NCBI GenBank assembly: GCA_900546355.1
Contig: URCM01000073.1
Location: 1-15,680, forward strand
Direction of reading: 5' to 3'
DNA from: an uncultured Bacteroides sp.
GTDB taxonomy: Bacteria > Bacteroidota > Bacteroidia > Bacteroidales > Bacteroidaceae
DNA length: 15,680 nt
Under the pieces are notes generated by a model, which saw nothing but the letters and a program-made list of their open reading frames with translations, was not told the origin of the DNA and searched no databases. Shown here one piece after another: positions 6,888 to 14,716 of this stretch. Every line of letters starts with the position of its first letter. Within the stretch, counting starts at the first letter, position 1. The translations under genes were made by a program, and so were the position numbers.

Positions 6888-7796
6888 TTCCGCACGCGAA
6901 CGGCTTCGGGTCACCATATAAACTCCCCCGAATATCAGAAGAATAGAAATGCCTTTCACCCAATTAAACGTGTCCATGCCCCAGCAAATCGCCACAATGC
7001 ACGCTACGACCGGCTGAACGTAATTGTACATACCCGCAACGGTAGGACGCAGATTCTTCTGCCCTACGATTACAAAGATGTAACACAAGAACGTACCTCC
7101 TACGACTATAAAGAGAATCGAGCCGATTTCCGCCAGACTCAAACTCGACCAACCGGTAGCCAGCAAATCGTCATACGAAAACGGGAGCAAACAAATGAAA
7201 GCGTAAGTAAACATCCATTTCATAATGGTGAACACCGAATACTTGCTTACAAAATTCTTGAAAAGCACCAGGTAAAGCGCATAACTCAACTGAGCGGTCA
7301 AGACCAATAAATCGCCCCAGATGCTTTTATCGCCCGACACAGATGAACCCGTTCCGGTATGCGAACTGCCCAATATCAGCAACAAAGCACCCGTGGCCCC
7401 GAAAGCGATGCCCAGCACTTTCTTTCCTGTAACCGGCTCTTTCAGAAACAAAGCGGCAAGCACCATCGCCCACAATGGCATACTGGTCGTGATAATAGAA
7501 GCATCGGCAGGCGATGTCAGCCCTACGCCGAAAATAAAACATCCCTGATTGAATACGATGGCAAGCAACGAAGCGACAAACAGCTTCGCCAAATCCTTAT
7601 GTCCTACGTGTTCAGGTTTACGGAAAAACGAAACAAGCCAAAACAGAAGCATCGCTCCGAAGACACGCAAATCGGTCACTACCAACGGCGTTACCAGTCC
7701 GCCTACCATCACGAGCTTCGCCAGCGGAGACATCAGCCCCCACATGGCATTGGCACAAAGCATGGCTCCGTGCCCTTTCAGTTTTTGTGCATCCAT
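6840..7796 (-). CDS. EamA/DMT-superfamily transporter
   Basis: About 318 residues form ten hydrophobic segments in two homologous EamA halves, as in drug/metabolite exporters and amino-acid exporters. The first half contains LCANAMWGLMSPLAKLV and SPADASIITTSMPLWAMVLAALFLKEP, and the second contains LSYALYLVLFKNF and YNYVQPVVACIVAICWG, both typical. The substrate is unknown. A longer frame starts at 7820 (MDFKKMFF...), but a -7 promoter element at 7830-7823 would put transcription start near 7818. The ATG at 7796 (MDAQKLKG) is therefore the better start, with 7805 also possible. The last 48 bases run under the 3' end of the beta-lactamase gene. Confidence 0.83.
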   Translation of the reverse strand: MDAQKLKGHGAMLCANAMWGLMSPLAKLVMVGGLVTPLVVTDLRVFGAMLLFWLVSFFRKPEHVGHKDLAKLFVASLLAIVFNQGCFIFGVGLTSPADASIITTSMPLWAMVLAALFLKEPVTGKKVLGIAFGATGALLLILGSSHTGTGSSVSGDKSIWGDLLVLTAQLSYALYLVLFKNFVSKYSVFTIMKWMFTYAFICLLPFSYDDLLATGWSSLSLAEIGSILFIVVGGTFLCYIFVIVGQKNLRPTVAGMYNYVQPVVACIVAICWGMDTFNWVKGISILLIFGGVYMVTRSRSRAELEAYHASRQETEDGR

Positions 7797-7822
7797 AAAA
7801 AACATCTTTTTAAAATCCACCG

Positions 7823-7830
7823 CAAAATTA
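7823..7830 (-). promoter_or_regulatory. -7 promoter element before the EamA transporter gene
   Basis: The minus strand reads TAATTTTG, matching TAnnTTTG. Its position a few bases upstream of 7820 argues that translation begins further in, at 7796 or 7805. Confidence 0.45.
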
Positions 7831-7875
7831 CATCAGATTTTGAATCGAAAGATAGAAAATGCCATAAAATAAATG

Positions 7876-7883
7876 TAACTTTG
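7876..7883 (+). promoter_or_regulatory. -7 promoter element of the menaquinone cluster
   Basis: TAACTTTG is an exact TAnnTTTG match, identical to the element before the NADH dehydrogenase gene. It lies 32 bases before the ATG at 7915. It probably drives the whole thioesterase-menF-D-B-C-E series. Confidence 0.65.
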
Positions 7884-7914
7884 CACGTTGATTAATCATA
7901 AAAAGAGGAAGAAT

Positions 7915-8340
7915 ATGCAAATAGAACCCGGTAAACCCTACGAACTGAAAGAACCCATCGCCCGACACCTCGGCATCAGATTAACCGAAGTAAAGGATGG
8001 ATACGTAAAGGCAACCATGCCCGTCAATGAAAATACCGCACGTCCCTGCACTCCTGTCGACATCTTAAACGGAGGAGCCTCTTTGGCATGTGCCGAAATT
8101 GTCAGCGGATACGGCTCAATATACTTGTGCAAGGAAGACGAAGAGCCAGTAGGCATTCAGGTAAGCGCCAACCATGTAGGCATGACACCCGTGGGAGAAG
8201 GACGCTATGTAGAGGCAAGAGCCACCATCGTACACCGCGGACGCACCCAGCACGTATGGAACGTAGACATCGTCACACCGGAGGGCAAACTGATATCTAC
8301 CGCCCGTGTCACTAACCTGATTATAAAGAAACGGGTATGA
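7915..8340 (+). CDS. Hotdog-fold thioesterase, probable DHNA-CoA thioesterase (MenI-like)
   Basis: The 141-residue protein is a PaaI/YdiI-type hotdog thioesterase. Its place at the head of the men cluster suggests it releases 1,4-dihydroxy-2-naphthoate from its CoA thioester after MenB. The central helix DILNGGASLACAEIVSGYGS (49-68) matches the family's (H/N)GGxxxxLxE signature, with Glu61 as the likely catalytic acid. An Asn (52) stands where E. coli YdiI has a histidine. A TTG codon at 7888 is in frame but sits at the expected transcription start, whereas the ATG at 7915 has a good ribosome-binding site (GAGG at 7905-7908). It overlaps menF by four bases (ATGA), so translation is probably coupled. 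Confidence 0.75.
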   Translation: MQIEPGKPYELKEPIARHLGIRLTEVKDGYVKATMPVNENTARPCTPVDILNGGASLACAEIVSGYGSIYLCKEDEEPVGIQVSANHVGMTPVGEGRYVEARATIVHRGRTQHVWNVDIVTPEGKLISTARVTNLIIKKRV

Positions 8341-9476
8341 ACCAACCTTCCATAGCCATCCATAAACTGATAGACAGTCTGACACGAAGCACGGTAAATT
8401 TTGCCCTCTACCGCCAGCCGTGGACCGATGAGCCTATCCTCATATTACAAGATAACGGAGAAACTGTAGCGTTCGACAGCCTGAACGACGTAAACGGGAA
8501 ACGAGGTTTTCTGCTGGCTCCTTTCCGCTCGACCGAACAGCACCCGATTGTGCTGATCCGGCCGAACCGGACTGCACAAAACTGGGATGCCATCAGCGAA
8601 ACATTAAACCGTTTTGCCCAAGAACATCCCGAACGGATTCCGGCACCAACCGAACTGCCCCTGCCTCCGGCAACGGCCCATATCCAATATGCCTCTACCA
8701 GTGAAGAGAAAGAAGCCTATCTGCAAGCGTTCAACCGCTTCATCGAGCCTTTACGGCAAGGCACATTCCAAAAGTTAGTGCTGTCGAGACGCACCCGCCA
8801 GCAACTGCCCGAAGGATTCTCACCGCTCTCCGCCTTTGTCAATGCATGCAACAGTTATCCGCGCATGATGGTTTCACTCTGCCACACCCCCGAAACAGGT
8901 ACCTGGTTGGGCAGCACCCCTGAAATCATATTAAGCGGACACGATACCCAATGGCACACTGTGTCGCTTGCAGGTACCATGCCGATGCAAGGTGACACGA
9001 TGCCTACAGAATGGAGCGACAAAGACCGGCGCGAACAAGCGTTTGTAAGCGACTACATCCGGCGCACCCTCAAACTGTTTGGCAACAAGATTACAGAGAA
9101 AGGGCCTTATACGGCACGGGCAGGGCAATTGGTCCACCTGAAAACCGATTTTACCTTTACCCTGAAAGAGACTTCACGGTTGGGAAGCATTTTAAACGAG
9201 CTGCATCCCACACCTGCCGTTTGCGGACTTCCCAAACAAGAGGCTTACGCATTTATCAATGATTACGAGGGATACGACCGGAATTACTACGCCGGCATCA
9301 TCGGCTGGATTGACCCGGCAGGAGATACCTCGCTTTATGTCAACCTGCGCTGCATGAAGATTACCGATAAAGAGAGTACGCTCTTTGCAGGAGGAGGCAT
9401 CCTGCCTTCATCCACTTTACAAACAGAATGGGAAGAAACCCGTCACAAACTGAAAACGATGCTGAATATATTGTAG
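8337..9476 (+). CDS. menF: Isochorismate synthase MenF
   Basis: The 379-residue enzyme converts chorismate to isochorismate, the first committed step of menaquinone synthesis. The chorismate-binding fold spans about residues 120-375. Signature parts are FQKLVLSRR (144-152, Lys146 as the expected general base), GSTPEIILS (192-200), HLKTDFTFTL (267-276), LHPTPAVCGLPKQEA (289-303), EGYDRNYYAGIIGW (311-324) and FAGGGILPSSTLQTEWEET (350-368), which carry the Mg2+ and substrate residues. The N-terminus is divergent, as usual. The ATG overlaps the thioesterase stop. Salicylate or anthranilate synthase alternatives are unlikely given the neighbours. A 194-bp repeat element separates it from menD. Confidence 0.92.
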   Translation: MNQPSIAIHKLIDSLTRSTVNFALYRQPWTDEPILILQDNGETVAFDSLNDVNGKRGFLLAPFRSTEQHPIVLIRPNRTAQNWDAISETLNRFAQEHPERIPAPTELPLPPATAHIQYASTSEEKEAYLQAFNRFIEPLRQGTFQKLVLSRRTRQQLPEGFSPLSAFVNACNSYPRMMVSLCHTPETGTWLGSTPEIILSGHDTQWHTVSLAGTMPMQGDTMPTEWSDKDRREQAFVSDYIRRTLKLFGNKITEKGPYTARAGQLVHLKTDFTFTLKETSRLGSILNELHPTPAVCGLPKQEAYAFINDYEGYDRNYYAGIIGWIDPAGDTSLYVNLRCMKITDKESTLFAGGGILPSSTLQTEWEETRHKLKTMLNIL

Positions 9477-9513
9477 GCGCAAGCATTTGATTCCCACCCT
9501 CAGGCAAACGCCA
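9477..9513. other. Spacer between menF and the inserted repeat
   Basis: With 9708-9800 this makes up the non-repeat part of the 324-base menF-menD gap. No promoter, terminator or gene is evident in it. Without the repeat the gap would be about 130 bases, still much longer than the 2-12 bases between the following men genes. Confidence 0.5.
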
Positions 9514-9707
9514 AGAAGCTGTTTTGAATTTATCGTGCGATGATTTGGGATGAGTTTTTGAGGCATTTTCGCTTCTGTGATGAGGAAGATAGCGGGCTAT
9601 CTGACGAAGAACAGGAGCGGAAAGGACCAAAAAATCGCCCAAAGCACACACGAAAACGGATACATCAAGCCAAGAAAAACTTTTTGGAGAAATTCAAAAC
9701 AGCTTCT
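9514..9707 (+). mobile_element. MITE-like repeat, 194-bp copy between menF and menD
   Basis: Perfect 18-bp terminal inverted repeats are present: AGAAGCTGTTTTGAATTT (9514-9531) and AAATTCAAAACAGCTTCT (9690-9707). Parts of the sequence recur at 5451-5548, 14673-14704 and, reversed, from 15631 to the window end. The last 50 bases (9658-9707) match the reverse complement of 15631-15680 without a mismatch. One short open frame lies inside; there is no room for a transposase, so movement would depend on an element elsewhere. No target-site duplication is clear. It sits within the men operon, and its transcript could fold through the 18-bp arms. Confidence 0.85.
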
Positions 9708-9716
9708 AAGAAATGA
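9540..9716 (+). CDS. Small open reading frame inside the repeat (58 residues)
   Basis: An ATG at 9540 opens a 58-codon frame through the repeat to TGA at 9714-9716, starting MIWDEFLRHFRF and ending EKFKTASKK. It is acidic in the middle (DEEDSGLSDEEQE) and strongly basic after (NRPKHTRKRIHQAKKNF). No Shine-Dalgarno is visible. In the shorter copy at 5451 the same frame has lost the start region and contains a stop, so it is not maintained there. It may be a relic of a transposase end or chance coding. Translation is doubtful. Confidence 0.2.
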   Translation: MIWDEFLRHFRFCDEEDSGLSDEEQERKGPKNRPKHTRKRIHQAKKNFLEKFKTASKK

Positions 9717-9800
9717 CGTGACGTTCGACTTCAAAATGCCGCACGTTCTCTGTCAGGCGATAACAGGAACCAGACGAGCCGTTTCATAGAACAAAAGAAG

Positions 9801-11450
9801 ATGTATACAGATAAGAAAAATATATTGCAACTTGCAGCATTATTGCGTGCGCACGGCATCCGGCGGATAGTGCTTTGTCCCGGAAGCCGCGACATTCCGC
9901 TGGTGCAGACATTTACCCACATACCCGGCTTTGTCTGTTATCCGGTGACCGATGAGCGCAGTGCCGGGTTCTTTGCAATCGGACTGGCATTGCACGACAA
10001 TGCCCCTGCCGCTGTATGTTGCACTTCCGGCAGTGCCTTGCTCAACCTGCATCCTGCCGTATCCGAAGCCTATTACCAACAAATACCTTTGGTGATTATC
10101 TCCGCCGACCGTCCTGCGGCATGGATTGGACAAATGGACGGACAGACTTTGCCCCAACCTGGCGTGTTCGGCCAGTTAGTGAAGAAATCGGTCAACCTGC
10201 CAGATGTGCGGACCGAAGAAGATGAATGGTTCTGCAACCGCCTCATCAATGAAGCTTTATTGGAAACCTGTCATCACGGAAAAGGTCCCGTCCACATCAA
10301 TGTGCCGATAAGCGAACCGTTCTTCCAGTTTCCCGTAACCCGGTTACCCGAAGCGCGTGTCATCACCCGCATCCAGAAATGGGATCCGATACTTACCGAC
10401 CGTTTGCTTTCTTATCAGAAACGAATGGTGGTAGCCGGACAAGCCAATCCGAAACAGTCCTTTCCGTCCGTTTCCCATACCTTATTATATAAGCACTTTG
10501 CGTGGATAGCCGAAACCATCGGCAATCCGGTGATGGCTGGGGAGACAATCTGCCACATCGACCAGCTTCTCTATCCGATGGATAAGGAAACACAAGAAGC
10601 GATGCGCCCTGAATTGCTGATTACTTTCGGCGGACACATTATTTCGAAACGCCTGAAGAAATTCTTACGCCAGCATCCGCCCATTGAGCATTGGCATGTA
10701 TGTGCCGATGGCGAAGTGACAGACTTGTTCGAATCATTGACCACCGTCATCGAAACCGAACCGTCCGCTTTTTGGAAGCAGGCTGCAGAAGCTTTAAACA
10801 AAAGCGAACCTCCATATCCGCAGATATGGAAAGCAAAACTGAAAGTCCTTCCTTGCCCGACGTTTGATTACTCGGAGATGCACGCCATCGGAGAAGTCAT
10901 CTGCCGGCTTCCTGCCCACAGCATATTGCATCTGGGCAATAGTTCGACGGTGCGTTATGCCCAATTGTTCGACTTACCCGCAGAAGTGGAAGTACAGTCA
11001 AACCGAGGTGTAAACGGCATTGAAGGCTCTCTGTCAGCCGCTATCGGTTATGCCGCCGCATCGCCCGACAAGCTGAACTTTATCCTGATAGGCGACCTGA
11101 GCTTTTTCTACGACATGAACGCCTTATGGAACCCAAACTACAGAAACAACGTCCGTATCCTGTTGCTCAACAACGAAGGCGGTGAAATCTTTCATGCGCT
11201 TCCCGGGTTGTCACTCGATGAAGAAGCGCATCGTTTCGTCATCGGCACCCATCACGCGTCAGGAAAGGCGTGGGCGGAAGACCGGGGCTTCGACTACTTG
11301 CAAGCCCACAACGAAAGCGAACTGCAAACCGCACTGAAAACATTTATGCAACCCGCCGCCACGCCCCACCCCCTGCTGCTGGAAGTGTTTACCGACAAAA
11401 CCCGCGACACCCAATTACTAAAAGCATATTATCACAAACTGAAACAATAA
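9801..11450 (+). CDS. menD: SEPHCHC synthase MenD (thiamine-diphosphate enzyme)
   Basis: The 549-residue enzyme joins 2-oxoglutarate, decarboxylated on thiamine diphosphate, to isochorismate, giving 2-succinyl-5-enolpyruvyl-6-hydroxy-3-cyclohexene-1-carboxylate. [10 protein letters not shown] (25-34) matches the MenD APGSRSTPL motif, and Glu52 in [15 protein letters not shown] is the cofactor-activating glutamate. [17 protein letters not shown] (74-90) and SADRP (101-105) follow. The ThDP/Mg motif runs from G431-D432 in [13 protein letters not shown] to N457-N458. Length is usual for MenD, so there is no fused MenH domain. It lies after a repeat insertion; AAGAAG just before the ATG may help ribosome binding. 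Confidence 0.93.
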   Translation: MYTDKKNILQLAALLRAHGIRRIVLCPGSRDIPLVQTFTHIPGFVCYPVTDERSAGFFAIGLALHDNAPAAVCCTSGSALLNLHPAVSEAYYQQIPLVIISADRPAAWIGQMDGQTLPQPGVFGQLVKKSVNLPDVRTEEDEWFCNRLINEALLETCHHGKGPVHINVPISEPFFQFPVTRLPEARVITRIQKWDPILTDRLLSYQKRMVVAGQANPKQSFPSVSHTLLYKHFAWIAETIGNPVMAGETICHIDQLLYPMDKETQEAMRPELLITFGGHIISKRLKKFLRQHPPIEHWHVCADGEVTDLFESLTTVIETEPSAFWKQAAEALNKSEPPYPQIWKAKLKVLPCPTFDYSEMHAIGEVICRLPAHSILHLGNSSTVRYAQLFDLPAEVEVQSNRGVNGIEGSLSAAIGYAAASPDKLNFILIGDLSFFYDMNALWNPNYRNNVRILLLNNEGGEIFHALPGLSLDEEAHRFVIGTHHASGKAWAEDRGFDYLQAHNESELQTALKTFMQPAATPHPLLLEVFTDKTRDTQLLKAYYHKLKQ

Positions 11451-11462
11451 AACTTACGAATT

Positions 11463-12284
11463 ATGGCACAAAGAGAATGGAAAACCATCAAGGAATACAA
11501 CGATATCCTTTTCGATTTTTATAACGGAATCGCCAAAATCACCATCAACCGTCCGCGGTACCGCAATGCTTTCACCCCCGATACGACCATGGAGCTAAGC
11601 AATGCCCTGCTCTATTGCCGCGAATGTCCGGACATCAATGTAGTTGTTTTAACCGGTGCGGGAGACAAGGCATTCTGCTCAGGGGGAGATATGCACGTGA
11701 AAGGACACGGAGGCTATGTAGGTTCTGATGGCGTGCCCCGTCTGAATATCCTCGATGTACAAAAACAAATCCGTTCCATCCCCAAACCGGTCATTGCCAT
11801 GGTAAATGGTTATGCCATCGGAGGCGGACACGTGCTCCACGTAGTATGCGACCTGACCATCGCTTCCGAGAATGCCATCTTCGGCCAGACCGGTCCGCGG
11901 GTAGGCAGCTTCGACGCAGGCTTCGGCGCATCCTATTTAGCCCGTGTCGTAGGTCAGAAGAAAGCGCGCGAAATATGGTTCCTCTGCCGCCAGTATTCGG
12001 CTCAGGAAGCCTTGGAAATGGGATTAGTCAATAAAGTCGTACCTTTCGGCCAACTGGAGGATGAAGTCGTTGCATGGGCGGAAACCATGATGCAACACAG
12101 TCCCCTTGCCCTCCGCATGATTAAAGCCGGACTTAATGCCGAACTGGACGGACAGGCAGGTATCCAGGAACTGGCTGGAGACGCCACCATGTTGTATTAC
12201 ATGACCGAAGAAGCCCAAGAGGGAGGCAAAGCGTTCTTGGAAAAGCGCAAGCCCGACTGGTCGAAATATCCTAAATTACCCTAA
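11463..12284 (+). CDS. menB: 1,4-dihydroxy-2-naphthoyl-CoA synthase MenB
   Basis: The 273-residue crotonase-fold enzyme closes the second ring of o-succinylbenzoyl-Co[16 protein letters not shown] (71-85) and [21 protein letters not shown] (115-135) form the oxyanion hole and CoA site. [15 protein letters not shown] (141-155) holds the catalytic Asp151. Gly144 in QTGP places it with the type I, bicarbonate-dependent MenB enzymes such as that of E. coli; the type II enzymes have Asp there (QTDA). The C-terminal [16 protein letters not shown] is the family's usual ending. It is 12 bases from menD and 5 from menC. Confidence 0.95.
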   Translation: MAQREWKTIKEYNDILFDFYNGIAKITINRPRYRNAFTPDTTMELSNALLYCRECPDINVVVLTGAGDKAFCSGGDMHVKGHGGYVGSDGVPRLNILDVQKQIRSIPKPVIAMVNGYAIGGGHVLHVVCDLTIASENAIFGQTGPRVGSFDAGFGASYLARVVGQKKAREIWFLCRQYSAQEALEMGLVNKVVPFGQLEDEVVAWAETMMQHSPLALRMIKAGLNAELDGQAGIQELAGDATMLYYMTEEAQEGGKAFLEKRKPDWSKYPKLP

Positions 12285-12289
12285 GCCTT

Positions 12290-13342
12290 ATGTACACCAT
12301 TAAAATTATACCCCGAACCTTACATTTCAAGCAACCCGCAGGCACATCCAGAGGAGTTTACCTCACCCGCAAGGTCTGGTATCTCATCTTGAAAGATACC
12401 GAAACCGGACAATACGGCATCGGCGAATGTGCGCCGCTTCCTGCCTTGAGTTGCGATGACATCCCCGATTACGAAGATGTGCTTACTTGCCATTGCCTGC
12501 AGACCACCGAACACGGAAACATCGACTACGAAGCATTGCGCCCTTATCCGTCGATGCTTTTCGGGCTGGAAACGGCTTTTTGCCACCTGCGCTCCGGAAG
12601 CCTCCGGTTTTGGAATACACCGTTTTCAGAAGGAAAGCAGGGCATTCCTATCAACGGATTGATTTGGATGGGCAACTTCGATGAAATGTACCAACGGATA
12701 GAAGAAAAGATGCAAGCCGGATTCCGATGCATCAAAGTAAAGATAGGAGCCATCGACTTCGAACGTGAACTGGAGTTGCTGGCGCATATCCGTCATTATT
12801 TCTCACCCGATGAAATCGAGCTTCGGGTAGATGCCAACGGGGCTTTCCCGCCTGCCGAAGCACCGGACAGATTAGAACAGCTCAGCCGGTTCCATCTGCA
12901 CTCCATCGAGCAACCCATCCGTGCCGGACAATGGGAAGAAATGAGGAAATTGTGTCAAGACAGCCCCATCCCCATCGCATTGGACGAAGAACTGATAGGT
13001 ATCAACACCCCTGAGCGGAAAGCCCAATTGCTCGACACCATCCGCCCGCAATATATCATCTTGAAGCCATCGCTTCACGGCGGAATGAAAGGAGCCGAAG
13101 AATGGATTAGCTTGGCCAATGAACGCAATATCGGCTCATGGGTCACTTCGGCGCTCGAATCGAATGTCGGACTGAACAGCATCGCCCAATGGTGTGCTAC
13201 GCTAAACCCTCGGATGCCTCAGGGGTTGGGTACAGGAAAACTCTTTACCGACAACATTCCTTACCCGCTCGATATCCAAGGAGACTGCCTTTGGTTCTTC
13301 CCCGAACAATCGGAGCCGGACCTTTTCGAAATTGAGAACTGA
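12290..13342 (+). CDS. menC: o-Succinylbenzoate synthase MenC
   Basis: The 350-residue enolase-superfamily enzyme dehydrates SHCHC to o-succinylbenzoate. The catalytic set is complete: K149-V-K151 in CIKVKIG (acid/base lysine), Asp181 in RVDANGAF, Glu207 in SIEQP, Asp232 in ALDEEL (three Mg2+ ligands), and Lys259 in ILKPS (second lysine). The N-terminal capping domain includes GIGECAPLPALS (43-54). N-acylamino acid racemase activity occurs in some relatives, but the position inside the men operon makes the MenC role the best call. It begins 5 bases after menB and ends 2 bases before menE. Confidence 0.93.
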   Translation: MYTIKIIPRTLHFKQPAGTSRGVYLTRKVWYLILKDTETGQYGIGECAPLPALSCDDIPDYEDVLTCHCLQTTEHGNIDYEALRPYPSMLFGLETAFCHLRSGSLRFWNTPFSEGKQGIPINGLIWMGNFDEMYQRIEEKMQAGFRCIKVKIGAIDFERELELLAHIRHYFSPDEIELRVDANGAFPPAEAPDRLEQLSRFHLHSIEQPIRAGQWEEMRKLCQDSPIPIALDEELIGINTPERKAQLLDTIRPQYIILKPSLHGGMKGAEEWISLANERNIGSWVTSALESNVGLNSIAQWCATLNPRMPQGLGTGKLFTDNIPYPLDIQGDCLWFFPEQSEPDLFEIEN

Positions 13343-13344
13343 GA

Positions 13345-14535
13345 ATGATTACATTGAACCCTACTGAAAAGACTCATTATGTAATTGCTGACATGGACGA
13401 TTTTACCACTGAAATACCGAATCAAACCATAACCATTTCAGGCAAGACCTATACTGCCGAAGATGCCCGTGCGACATCCGGGAAGCCCAGCCGCCTGCAA
13501 ACACACTTCCGTAAACAAGAGGGTGAAGAAAGTTTCTTAGCGGCTTTGTCCGATTTCCTCGCCGAATGGTTCGACGGCTCAGATACGGTAAAAGTGCATA
13601 CATCCGGTTCTACAGGAACGCCTAAGGCTCTTCATGTAGAAAAACGACGCATGATGAACAGTGCCATGCTGACGGTTTCTTTCCTGCATCTCAGACGTGG
13701 GGAAAACGCCTTGCTCTGCATGCCCCTGCAATACATTGCGGGAAAAATGGTGGTAGTACGCGCCCTTGTAGCAGGACTTAACCTGATTCCCGTTACCCCG
13801 TGCGGCCATCCCCTGCAAAGTATAGATTTGCCCCTTACATTCGGCGCATTGATACCTATGCAGGTCTACAATTCCTTGCAAAACCCCATCGAATGCGAAC
13901 GGTTGAAAAACATCAGGCATTTGATTATCGGAGGAGGAGCGGTCGACCCCGCCATCGTGCAAACCCTGCGCTCCTTTCCCCACGGTGTATGGAGCACCTA
14001 CGGCATGACCGAAACCCTTTCACACATCGCCTTGCGGAAATTAAACGGTCCCGATGCATCCGAGTGGTACACTCCTTTCGACCAGGTGGCACTTTCCCTG
14101 TCAGACGAAAACACATTGGTCATAGATGCTCCGCTGGTATGTCCCGAACGGCTCACGACAAACGACATTGTCGAATTCAACCGCTCCAGGCAATTCCGCG
14201 TCAGCGGCAGAAAAGACAATACCATCAATACAGGCGGAGTAAAAGTGCAAATCGAACAGGTGGAAGCAGCTTTGAAACAGCTGCTGCCACTTCCTTTCCT
14301 CATCACTTCCGCTCCCGACATCAAGTTCGGCGAACGCATCGTTTTGCTGGTTCAGGCCACTTCCTTATCAGATGAAGGCCAGGAAGCGGTCAGTAAAGCC
14401 ATCGGGCAACTTCCTGCCTACTGGAGACCGAAACAAACCATACCGGTCAACGCCTTGCCACTGACAGGCACCGGCAAGCCCGACCGTGCAACGGCCAAAG
14501 CCATGGCACGAGACGCATGCAATATAGACGGTTGA
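13345..14535 (+). CDS. menE: o-Succinylbenzoate-CoA ligase MenE
   Basis: The 396-residue adenylate-forming enzyme activates o-succinylbenzoate with ATP and CoA. HTSGSTGTPKALH (85-97) is the phosphate-binding loop. WSTYGMTETLSHIAL (216-230) is motif A5. Asp274 is the ribose-binding aspartate, followed by SGRKDNTINTGGVKV (287-301) at the domain hinge. TGTGKPDR (374-381) carries the adenylation lysine, Lys378. It is shorter than E. coli MenE because the N-terminal domain is reduced. An internal ATG at 13393 is an alternative start, since the first 16 residues look unlike the rest. It is the last gene of the men operon, followed by a GC-rich palindrome. Confidence 0.9.
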   Translation: MITLNPTEKTHYVIADMDDFTTEIPNQTITISGKTYTAEDARATSGKPSRLQTHFRKQEGEESFLAALSDFLAEWFDGSDTVKVHTSGSTGTPKALHVEKRRMMNSAMLTVSFLHLRRGENALLCMPLQYIAGKMVVVRALVAGLNLIPVTPCGHPLQSIDLPLTFGALIPMQVYNSLQNPIECERLKNIRHLIIGGGAVDPAIVQTLRSFPHGVWSTYGMTETLSHIALRKLNGPDASEWYTPFDQVALSLSDENTLVIDAPLVCPERLTTNDIVEFNRSRQFRVSGRKDNTINTGGVKVQIEQVEAALKQLLPLPFLITSAPDIKFGERIVLLVQATSLSDEGQEAVSKAIGQLPAYWRPKQTIPVNALPLTGTGKPDRATAKAMARDACNIDG

Positions 14536-14576
14536 CAAGAAAAAACTCTAAAGGATGTCCGTATCTTGCCAGTAAA

Positions 14577-14652
14577 CCTGCAGGGGCAGGGTTTGCCTGC
14601 CCGAAAGCATCCACGTAGACGCCTACGGGCGGGCTAACCCCGCCCCTGCAGG
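14577..14652. repeat. GC-rich 76-bp palindromic repeat, possible terminator
   Basis: Two 27-base arms, 14577-14603 and 14626-14652, are complementary at 24 positions, with outer ends CCTGCAGGGGC / GCCCCTGCAGG. The 22-base middle contains a small inner hairpin CGTAG-acgc-CTACG (14613-14626). It is far richer in GC than its surroundings. It lies 41 bases after menE and could end men transcription, though no T-run follows. It resembles the REP/BIME-type palindromes found repeatedly in bacterial spacers. Confidence 0.7.
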
Positions 14653-14672
14653 AGGCTCATTGCGGAATTCAT

Positions 14673-14704
14673 AAAAACTTTTTGCAGAAATCCAAAACAG
14701 TTTT
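14673..14704 (+). mobile_element. Decayed right end of the MITE-like repeat
   Basis: These 32 bases match the right end of the 194-bp copy (AAAAACTTTTTG, then AGAAAT and CAAAACAG) with about four differences. The left end is not found nearby; the GC palindrome occupies the space where it would lie. The terminal bases CAGTTTT share the C-to-T change of the 98-bp copy. It lies just before the AraC-type gene. Confidence 0.55.
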
Positions 14705-14716
14705 ATACACATACTT

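Noticed and set aside
5985..7796. An acquired resistance island with insertion sequences
   Set aside because: No transposase, integrase or att sites are visible, and base composition looks like that of the neighbouring genes.
7888..7914. TTG start that would lengthen the thioesterase by nine residues
   Set aside because: It lies five bases after the -7 promoter element, at or before the likely transcription start, while the ATG at 7915 has a GAGG ribosome-binding site at good distance.
9361..9651. A 96-residue minus-strand frame covering the menF end and part of the repeat
   Set aside because: It overlaps the catalytic C-terminal part of menF and mixes repeat with unrelated sequence, so it is a chance frame.
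9577..9789. A 70-residue frame across the repeat and downstream spacer
   Set aside because: It crosses the right end of the element into unrelated sequence, has no ribosome-binding site and no recognisable features.
9801..11450. A possible MenD-MenH fusion to explain the missing menH
   Set aside because: The protein is 549 residues, the usual length of MenD alone, and there is no hydrolase segment (no GxSxG nucleophile region) after the ThDP motif.
14577..14652. GC-rich repeat as part of a CRISPR array
   Set aside because: There is only one palindrome, with no regularly spaced direct repeats or spacers, and no cas genes.
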